Source: CAYYMD01 sp964472875
GTDB lineage: Bacteria > Planctomycetota > Phycisphaerae > SM23-33
Direction of reading: 5' to 3'
Length of the DNA: 11,939 bases
NCBI GenBank assembly: GCA_964472875.1
Contig: CAYYMD010000067.1
Span: 1 to 11,939 of the forward strand
Numbering within the stretch: position 1 is the first letter of the stretch; each line of letters opens with the position of its first letter. A program made the translations under genes and the position numbers. Positions 7,394-11,939 of this stretch are shown here, one piece after another. Below the pieces are notes generated by a model, which saw only the letters and a list, made by a program, of their open reading frames with translations, had not been told where the DNA came from and did not search any database.

Positions 7394-7471
7394 TTATTTA
7401 CGGTGTTTGCGGTTGCGCCGCTCGCGGCGCTTCTTGGAACCGATTTTTCTTCTTCGTCGCGGTTTGCTCAT
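7394..7471 (-). CDS. 25-residue Arg/Lys-rich microprotein
   Basis: ATG at 7471-7469, TAA at 7396-7394. The product starts MSKPRRRRKIGSKKRR and ends RKHRK; 16 of 25 residues are Arg or Lys, plus one His. The ORF has an AAGGAG Shine-Dalgarno five bases before its ATG. It starts 28 bases after the stop of the exported PDZ protein gene on the same strand, so it is probably the last gene of that operon. The composition indicates binding to RNA, DNA or the ribosome. The pattern of short basic clusters ending in KHRK recalls tiny basic proteins such as the COX24/AURKAIP1 motif and small ribosomal proteins, but I cannot make a family assignment. It has no signal peptide. The ORF is too short to be secure from coding statistics; the ribosome-binding site and position are the main support. 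Alternatives are a chance ORF in a 3' UTR or a leader-type regulatory peptide. Confidence 0.65.
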   Translation of the reverse strand: MSKPRRRRKIGSKKRRERRNRKHRK

Positions 7472-7476
7472 AGTTT

Positions 7477-7482
7477 CTCCTT
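7477..7482 (-). promoter_or_regulatory. Strong Shine-Dalgarno for the microprotein
   Basis: Read on the - strand this is AAGGAG, within TTAAGGAGAAACTATG, spaced five bases from the ATG. It is the best ribosome-binding site in the window and the main reason to accept the 25-codon ORF. Confidence 0.7.
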
Positions 7483-7499
7483 AAGAACCTTACGCACGT

Positions 7500-9878
7500 T
7501 TATTCTTCCTGCAGACCCTCGTCGTCGGCGGGATCGTACTTGCTTATGTCCAGGTCCGCAAAGCGCGTTTTGCCCAGGCGCAGGATTGTCAGGCGGACCT
7601 TTTCCCTGCCCGCCTTGTGGGCCGAGGCCACCAGGTCGCGCATGTGTTTTGCGGACTTCAGCGGCATGTCGTCCAGGCGGGTTATAATCTCGTTGGTATA
7701 AATTCTCGCTATCTGGGCGGGCGAGCCCGGTTCGGTCTTGGCCACCACCACGCCGGGGTGCGACTCTTCCAGGTTCAGGGCGTAGCGGATTTCGTAAGTC
7801 AGGTCCTTGACGGTCAGGCCTATCTTGCGATTCCGCCACTTCGGGGCCGAATCGAAATCCGCCGGGGCAAGCTCTATCTTATAATCTTTTGTGACGCTCT
7901 TGTCCGGGCCTTCGCCTGTCCGCTTGTAAAAGGTTATTCCGATTTTTTCGCCCACGCCGATGGCGTCTACCATCTTGGTGAGGAAATTCTCGCGGTCTTT
8001 CCAGGCCTTCTCGAGCGGACCCGATTCCGACTCGCCCATCCTGACCCAGAAAAATCCGCCGGATGAATATCTGTCGCGCTCGGCCAGTTTGGGGGAAAGC
8101 TCGATGGGATACGGTCGTCCCGGCGCATGGATACGCAGCAGAATATCGCCTATATCGATACCGAGTTTCTCGGCCGGCGAGCCGGGATAAACCGCATTGA
8201 CCACAAAACCAAGTTGGCCGTCCTTGGTCGGTTTTTCCGCCTCGAACTGCTCGGCCAGGTCAGAGCTCATCGCCATGTATTCCACGCCCAGCCACGCCCG
8301 GCGCTTGGCCATCTGCGGCGGCTGAACTTCGATTTTCGCGTCGGCATGCGCGAGCGGTTCGGCCAGCGCCTTGCGGACCTCGGATATCGTGAACACGCGC
8401 TGTCCGGAATCGTCGTAATAGTAGCGGTCGCCGCGCTGCAGTTGCCGCTCTTCTTCGTGCTCGATTTTCTGCTTCACGTACATCCCGGTCAGTTCACCGT
8501 CAAAATTCACCAGCAGCGAGCCGCCTTCGATTTCCCTGACCGGCTCCCAGTAAAACTTACCCTCGTAACCGCGGGACTTACCCGAGAGGCGATTTGTCAC
8601 CAGGTCGACGTATTTGTCGCCGAAACGCTTCCTCGCCCCGGCCACGAAAAACGGCTTCATCTCTTCGGGGTCGTTGTGTGCAATCTTCACGTGCGCCGGC
8701 AGTTTTCCTTCGGTGAGTTTTACTACGAACGCACCGAAGTCCTCGTACGCGCAGACGAACTCCACACGGCTGCGCCGCTGGGGGGAATACTTGATGTAAA
8801 TCTTGTCTATCTGAGACGCCATTTTGCGATTGAGATTTTCCGGCACCAGCACCTGCGTGGGGCTTATCGCCACGCCGTAAAGCGACATCTCGCGGCCGGC
8901 GGCCTCGTCGCCCCCGTACATCCTGTTATTGTCGCCGCGGCGGAGGCGTATGACGATTTCGTGTGTGGCCTCTACCAGTTGCCTGCGGATTTTCTCTTTG
9001 CTTTCCTCCAGTTCGTCCCACCCTACCGCCGACGCCTTCAGCAGGTCCGGCCCTTTCCACAGGCATTCCCGCTGGCGCGCATCGACGAATCCGGCCGTGG
9101 CGCAGCCGAGTATGTCGCCGTCGTCGTTGGCCACTATGGCCGGCAGGCCGTTGCCGCCGGATGAAAAATAAGAGCGGCGTGAACGGTATCCGTAAAAGTA
9201 ATTTTCCTTCCCGTCGGGCGTATATTCCATGTACGGGTGTCTGGTTGCGAAAAACAGCCGCCAGTCCTCGTCGATACGTCGCAGGATGCCCCACAGCAGA
9301 GGAACGTCTATGACTTTCTCATCCGGTTCGGTGAATTCCAGCGGCGTCAGTTTGTCCGCCGCCTCCGGCGAGGCCTTTAGCATAACCGCCGGCGCATCCG
9401 TTAAAAGTTTGACGCGGCCGGCGGGATATATCTTCCCGTCGGGAGTCTGAATCGTAATTTTGTCGATGAAACGATCCTCGATGCCGTCGTCGACGACGAG
9501 GATATGCCCCTTATCATCCATCACCACGCCGGACTTCTCCTCGGGACGTTTCTTGTCCACGTAATTCGTGTAAATATGTCGAATCCGCTGCTGTTCGAGC
9601 TGAGCCGCGAGCGATTCGGACGTGTCCTTCTTGTACCACACGCGGACGATAACGAAACTTTTCCTGGCCGAGCGAACAAGTTCTTCCGGCACGGCCGGCT
9701 CTTCTTCATCGGCATCTTCATCCGCATCGGCAGGCGCCGTAGCCGTGGCAGTGGCAGTGGCAGTGGTGGCTTCCTGCCCGTCATCGGAATTTTCGGCTGC
9801 CCGGACCGAGCCGGCCGCCGTAAACAGCAACGCCGACAACATTATAAGCAACAGTGTGAATCTAACGTTTGTGGCCAT
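7500..9878 (-). CDS. Exported double pseudo-HtrA protein with two PDZ domains
   Basis: A 792-residue protein with a signal peptide (1 to about 28, RFTLLLIMLSALLFTAAG, cleavage near VRAA), then a Thr/Ala and acidic low-complexity stretch (38-61). Residues ~65-270 resemble an S1C (HtrA) protease domain: SGVVMDDKGHILVVDD, then DGKIYPAGRV, TDAPAVMLK and GGNGLPAIVANDDGDILG. The positions of the catalytic His, Asp and Ser appear to hold D131, P163 and N243. Residues ~300-475 resemble a second copy (GVAISPTQVLVPENL, YEDFGAFVVKL, EGGSLLVNFDGELTGM), also without a triad. PDZ domains follow at ~527-600 (RAWLGVEY...NAVYPGSPAEKLGIDIGDIL) and ~684-780 (RKIGLTVKDL...TEPGSPAQIA...IITRLDD). It is therefore probably a non-catalytic periplasmic scaffold, substrate adaptor or regulator. 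The gene begins 49 bases after the intact HtrA-like gene and has AGAGGA seven bases before the ATG. The alignments are by eye; the PDZ assignments are firmest, the protease-like parts moderate. Confidence 0.75.
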   Translation of the reverse strand: MATNVRFTLLLIMLSALLFTAAGSVRAAENSDDGQEATTATATATATAPADADEDADEEEPAVPEELVRSARKSFVIVRVWYKKDTSESLAAQLEQQRIRHIYTNYVDKKRPEEKSGVVMDDKGHILVVDDGIEDRFIDKITIQTPDGKIYPAGRVKLLTDAPAVMLKASPEAADKLTPLEFTEPDEKVIDVPLLWGILRRIDEDWRLFFATRHPYMEYTPDGKENYFYGYRSRRSYFSSGGNGLPAIVANDDGDILGCATAGFVDARQRECLWKGPDLLKASAVGWDELEESKEKIRRQLVEATHEIVIRLRRGDNNRMYGGDEAAGREMSLYGVAISPTQVLVPENLNRKMASQIDKIYIKYSPQRRSRVEFVCAYEDFGAFVVKLTEGKLPAHVKIAHNDPEEMKPFFVAGARKRFGDKYVDLVTNRLSGKSRGYEGKFYWEPVREIEGGSLLVNFDGELTGMYVKQKIEHEEERQLQRGDRYYYDDSGQRVFTISEVRKALAEPLAHADAKIEVQPPQMAKRRAWLGVEYMAMSSDLAEQFEAEKPTKDGQLGFVVNAVYPGSPAEKLGIDIGDILLRIHAPGRPYPIELSPKLAERDRYSSGGFFWVRMGESESGPLEKAWKDRENFLTKMVDAIGVGEKIGITFYKRTGEGPDKSVTKDYKIELAPADFDSAPKWRNRKIGLTVKDLTYEIRYALNLEESHPGVVVAKTEPGSPAQIARIYTNEIITRLDDMPLKSAKHMRDLVASAHKAGREKVRLTILRLGKTRFADLDISKYDPADDEGLQEE
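9745..9768 (-). repeat. In-frame hexanucleotide microsatellite (GTGGCA on the + strand)
   Basis: Three perfect GTGGCA copies (9745-9762) plus a partial fourth encode the Thr-Ala run just after the signal peptide of the pseudo-HtrA protein. Gain or loss of a unit would change the linker by two residues without shifting the frame. Confidence 0.55.
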
Positions 9879-9927
9879 AGTTCAATCCTCTGATACACCA
9901 GGACGGCGCAGGCCCGCCCTGCGTTAA

Positions 9928-11433
9928 TTAATCTTCCTTGAGATAATCCTTGGTCCAGTCGAGCGTCTTCCACTGGATGAACCGTCCGCGTTTTATGGTT
10001 ATCAGCACCTTCTTTTCGGTATCTTTTTTCTTTTTAATCAGTTTCTCGTACGCCTTTTCCACGTCGCCGATTTCCTTTATTTCATATTCGCCTATCTTGA
10101 CCAGCACGTCGTTGACCTTCAGGCCCGCATCGGCGGCGTTGCCCGGGCCGCGGACGCCCTGGATGTAAACCCCGCCACCGCCGTGCAGGAAATACAGCCG
10201 CGGGTTGGAGAACTTGGTTATCTCCTTGACTGTCATGTTCCAGCGTTTGCAGTCGAAGTCGTCGCCCTCGAACTCGCCCCGGACGGTAGGGCTGATCTCG
10301 ACCGTCACCAGTCCGCGGCCGCCGACCTTATCGGCCGGGAAAACCGCCTCCGGCGTCGGTTCGGCGGCAGGTCTGGTTTGCGGGGTTTTGCGTTCGACGC
10401 CCTTTCGCGCCAGAAGCAACCTCACCGGCTCCCCCACAGGCAAATCGGACAGCATCACGCGAATGGCCGGCAGATTCTCGGCATACCGGCCGCTGATGCG
10501 GGCTTTCTCCGACAGCAGGCCGGGCCCGTCGGCGGCGGCCGCCGCCAGCAGGATGTCGCCGTCATTGACGCCGGCGCGTGCGGCCGGAGAATTACTGTCC
10601 ACGCTCCTTATCAGCACGCCGCACTCGCTGTCGGTGAACGTGTTCGTCTGAAAATCGTTCAGCGGCTGAAGTTGCAGGCCCGTGTAAGCCCGGCGGACCT
10701 TGACCGGCCATTGGTCCCGGTCGGTTTCGCCCGCCTGGGCCTTCAGCCGGTCGATAATGTCTTCCACGACGTTAACAGGTATCGAAAAACCAATGTTCCC
10801 CCCCGTCACGCCAAGCGTGTTGATTCCGATAACATGCCCTTCGGTATTGACCAGCGGGCCGCCGGAGTTGCCCGGATTGATGGCCGCATCCGTCTGAAAC
10901 CAAAGGTTGTAGCGATGCTCGGAAGAAAAACCCAGGTATCGCTCGGTATTGGAGATAATCCCCAGCGAAATGCTGCGCGTGAACCCGAACGGAGCGCCCA
11001 GCGCCATCACGAACTGCCCGCTCTGGATTTTTTCACTGTCTCCCAACTCGGCCACCGCAAGGGGAGCGTGGTCTTTTGGCAGTTGGAGTTTCAGCAGCGC
11101 CAGGTCCGTCTCCGGGTCCAGGCCCACCACCGTGGCCGGAACCTGCTCGCGGTCGCCGAGGACGCAGTTTACCTCGATGGCCTTTTCGGCCACGTGATTG
11201 TTCGTAACGACGTAACCGTCGTCGGAAATAATCACGCCCGAGCCGAACACCTCTGCCCGCTGCCTCTCGCCGGAGCGGAAAGTCTCGCGGATGGGCTTGA
11301 CGAACACCAGGGCCGGATAAACCCTGCTCTTGGCGTTGGCGATAATCTTTTGAAAATCGATCTGGTTTCCGCAGCCGCCGGCGAACACCGACGCGGCCAG
11401 TATCAACACCCACAGAAAATGCGATTTTTTCAT
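9928..11433 (-). CDS. HtrA/DegP-like S1C serine protease lipoprotein with two PDZ domains
   Basis: A 501-residue envelope protease. The N-terminus (MKKSHFLWVLILAASVFAGG then C21) looks like a lipoprotein signal, although the lipobox AGGC is not ideal. The protease domain (~60-230) has an intact triad: H80 in YVVTNNHVAEK, D110 in DPETDLALLKL and S190 in AAINPGNSGGPL. The family motifs GSGVIIS and NIGFSIPVN are present. PDZ1 spans ~250-345 (YTGLQLQPL, VDSNSPAARAGVNDGDIL) and contains an extra loop at ~299-322. A Pro/Thr-rich linker (346-365) leads to PDZ2 at ~395-485 (YIQGVRGPGNAADAGLKVND). Such proteins degrade or refold damaged envelope proteins and respond to exposed C-termini through PDZ domains. 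AAAGGA seven bases before the ATG supports the start. It heads a probable operon with the pseudo-HtrA and microprotein genes. The precise DegP/Q/S class cannot be decided, so no symbol is given. Confidence 0.93.
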   Translation of the reverse strand: MKKSHFLWVLILAASVFAGGCGNQIDFQKIIANAKSRVYPALVFVKPIRETFRSGERQRAEVFGSGVIISDDGYVVTNNHVAEKAIEVNCVLGDREQVPATVVGLDPETDLALLKLQLPKDHAPLAVAELGDSEKIQSGQFVMALGAPFGFTRSISLGIISNTERYLGFSSEHRYNLWFQTDAAINPGNSGGPLVNTEGHVIGINTLGVTGGNIGFSIPVNVVEDIIDRLKAQAGETDRDQWPVKVRRAYTGLQLQPLNDFQTNTFTDSECGVLIRSVDSNSPAARAGVNDGDILLAAAAADGPGLLSEKARISGRYAENLPAIRVMLSDLPVGEPVRLLLARKGVERKTPQTRPAAEPTPEAVFPADKVGGRGLVTVEISPTVRGEFEGDDFDCKRWNMTVKEITKFSNPRLYFLHGGGGVYIQGVRGPGNAADAGLKVNDVLVKIGEYEIKEIGDVEKAYEKLIKKKKDTEKKVLITIKRGRFIQWKTLDWTKDYLKED

Positions 11434-11494
11434 ACCAGGTTCCTTTGACGTAAATTCGGTTCAATCTCAACAGGCATGCATTGCCCTTTGGCAT

Positions 11495-11524
11495 AGTCTA
11501 TCCTGTCTGCCCGCCGGGGGGCAA
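11495..11524 (-). promoter_or_regulatory. Candidate sigma70-like promoter for the HtrA operon
   Basis: On the - strand TTGCCC (11524-11519) and TAGACT (11500-11495) are separated by 18 bases, about 60 bases upstream of the HtrA start. Matches are three of six and four of six, so this is modest. A short TGCC-CTTT-GGCA inverted repeat (11482-11493) lies just downstream and could belong to the leader. Confidence 0.3.
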
Positions 11525-11542
11525 GTAATAACGGAAGTTAAT

Positions 11543-11578
11543 TTGTCCCCGCCGCGACGTTTGTGAATGCGGGGATAA
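11543..11578. other. Ten-pair hairpin
   Basis: TTGTCCCCGC (11543-11552) pairs with GCGGGGATAA (11569-11578), nine Watson-Crick pairs and one G-T, around a 16-base loop. Neither side is followed by a clear T-run. It may be part of a leader, an RNA element or a dispersed palindrome. Confidence 0.4.
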
Positions 11579-11604
11579 TAACGCTTCTATATAGAGGGAC
11601 ACCG

Positions 11605-11633
11605 AAAAACTATCCCCCGCTTAACAGCGGGGG
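11605..11633 (-). terminator. Rho-independent terminator facing left
   Basis: CCCCCGCT (11614-11621) and AGCGGGGG (11626-11633) form a perfect eight-pair stem with a four-base loop. On the - strand the stem is followed by ATAG and then five T (11609-11605), the usual layout of an intrinsic terminator. It would stop leftward transcription from a gene beyond the right edge and insulate the HtrA promoter. On the + strand no T-run follows. Confidence 0.55.
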
Positions 11634-11652
11634 CTTACTAAAATCACAAAAA

Positions 11653-11798
11653 ACGCGGCCGCGTCTAACAAATCTGCGCGCGCAGTGGCGCGAAGGATTT
11701 CGAGATTGGCGGATAAAAAATAAAATTTTTTATCTCTTCTCCCGGCCGTGGGTTACGAATTCCGAGTATGCCCTCCAGGCGCGGTTTGCGCGCGCAAA
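11653..11798. repeat. Cluster of GC palindromes, two sharing the core TGCGCGCGCA
   Basis: Perfect palindromes are ACGCGGCCGCGT (11653-11664), CTGCGCGCGCAG (11674-11685) and TTTGCGCGCGCAAA (11785-11798). The last two share the ten-base core TGCGCGCGCA, 111 bases apart. Alternating purine-pyrimidine cores like this can be protein-binding operators or Z-DNA-prone; no specific role can be assigned. Confidence 0.45.
11712..11734. other. Perfect AT-rich inverted repeat
   Basis: GATAAAAAAT (11712-11721) and ATTTTTTATC (11725-11734) are perfect ten-base arms around AAA. This stands out sharply in a GC-rich window. The T-run is inside the arm, so it could act as a weak bidirectional terminator, a DNA-bending site or an operator. 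Confidence 0.45.
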
Positions 11799-11830
11799 GG
11801 TGTTGTTTCGTCCAAGTATGGAGGGAATTA

Positions 11831-11882
11831 ATTTCGGATTTATGATTTCGGATTTCGGAATATGAAAAATACGAAATACGAA
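11831..11882. repeat. Heptamer tandem repeat (ATTTCGG) facing an inverted copy
   Basis: Units ATTTCGG, ATTTATG, ATTTCGG, ATTTCGG run from 11831 to 11858. After a short AT-rich spacer come AAAATAC and GAAATAC (11866-11879). TTCGGATTTCG (11847-11857) pairs with CGAAATACGAA (11872-11882) at 10 of 11 positions, so the array can fold back on itself. Confidence 0.55.
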
Positions 11883-11901
11883 GGTCTGAGGTGCTCTACG
11901 A

Positions 11902-11930
11902 ATGACGGACACTGGAGTGGAGGGTATACT
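11902..11930 (+). promoter_or_regulatory. Candidate sigma70-like promoter reading out of the window
   Basis: ATGACG (11902-11907) and TATACT (11925-11930) are separated by 17 bases. Matches to TTGACA and TATAAT are four of six and five of six. It would drive a rightward gene starting beyond 11939. Confidence 0.4.
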
Positions 11931-11939
11931 GTCGCCACA

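Larger units (their letters stand above)
11434..11939. other. Non-coding, structure-rich intergenic region
   Basis: These 506 bases carry no ORF with family motifs, signal peptide or good ribosome-binding site. The ORFs present (11563-11865 on +, 11730-11912 on -) run across hairpins and the heptamer repeat and have repeat-like translations such as SEIINPK. No tRNA or rRNA is recognisable. The region contains the separately listed promoter-like pairs, hairpins, palindromes and repeat, and is more AT-rich than the flanking genes in parts. Confidence 0.6.

Noticed and set aside
7403..7687. 94-codon + strand ORF covering the microprotein region
   Set aside because: It spans the 3' end of the pseudo-HtrA gene in antisense, has no ribosome-binding site and low-complexity Pro/Arg content.
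8127..9164. 345-codon + strand ORF over the pseudo-HtrA gene
   Set aside because: Antisense to a gene with signal peptide and two PDZ domains; composition typical of a shadow.
10183..11448. 421-codon + strand ORF over the HtrA gene
   Set aside because: Entirely antisense to a protease with an intact triad; Arg/Gln/His-rich composition and no recognisable domain.
11730..11912. 60-codon - strand ORF near the right edge
   Set aside because: Its translation follows the heptamer repeat and palindromes; no ribosome-binding site or conserved motif.
11434..11939. Possible tRNA, riboswitch or CRISPR array
   Set aside because: No cloverleaf with T-loop sequence, no known aptamer core, and no evenly spaced repeats of CRISPR length. 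The heptamer period is far too short.

Overview
This GC-rich, densely coded window looks like a Planctomycetota chromosome, most likely a Phycisphaerae-type anaerobe or facultative anaerobe. The taxonomic call is inference. It rests on Thr/Ala/Pro-rich linkers in secreted proteins, a BatA-type three-helix membrane protein, duplicated and decayed HtrA proteins, heptamer repeats in the gaps, and an AmrS radical-SAM enzyme typical of anaerobes.

Layout. Positions 1-283 hold the C-terminal end of a LOG-family (lysine decarboxylase-like fold) protein, broken by a stop or frameshift at the window edge. Next on the + strand are a secreted protein of unknown function with an internally duplicated domain (348-1370) and a BatA/vWA-like membrane protein whose metal-binding motif has decayed (1499-3268). 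A translationally coupled pair follows: a 968-residue fused FAD oxidase/iron-sulfur dehydrogenase (3351-6257) and the radical-SAM protein AmrS (6254-7276), overlapping by four bases.

The right half is on the - strand and converges on amrS. Read in the direction of transcription it encodes a catalytically intact HtrA-like lipoprotein with two PDZ domains (11433-9928), then a 792-residue exported protein that looks like two dead HtrA protease domains plus two PDZ domains (9878-7500), then a 25-residue, extremely Arg/Lys-rich ORF with an excellent ribosome-binding site (7471-7394). Gaps of 49 and 28 bases suggest one transcript. An active envelope protease, a non-catalytic paralogue and a tiny basic protein together are the best candidate here for an undescribed system.

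The last 506 bases (11434-11939) contain no credible gene. They are rich in structure: a promoter-like pair for the HtrA gene, a long hairpin, an intrinsic terminator facing left, four perfect palindromes, an inverted heptamer repeat and a promoter-like pair facing out of the window.

Several long ORFs antisense to these genes (for example 3696-5297 and 10183-11448) are GC-driven shadows and were left out. All domain calls and alignments were made by eye, without database searches.
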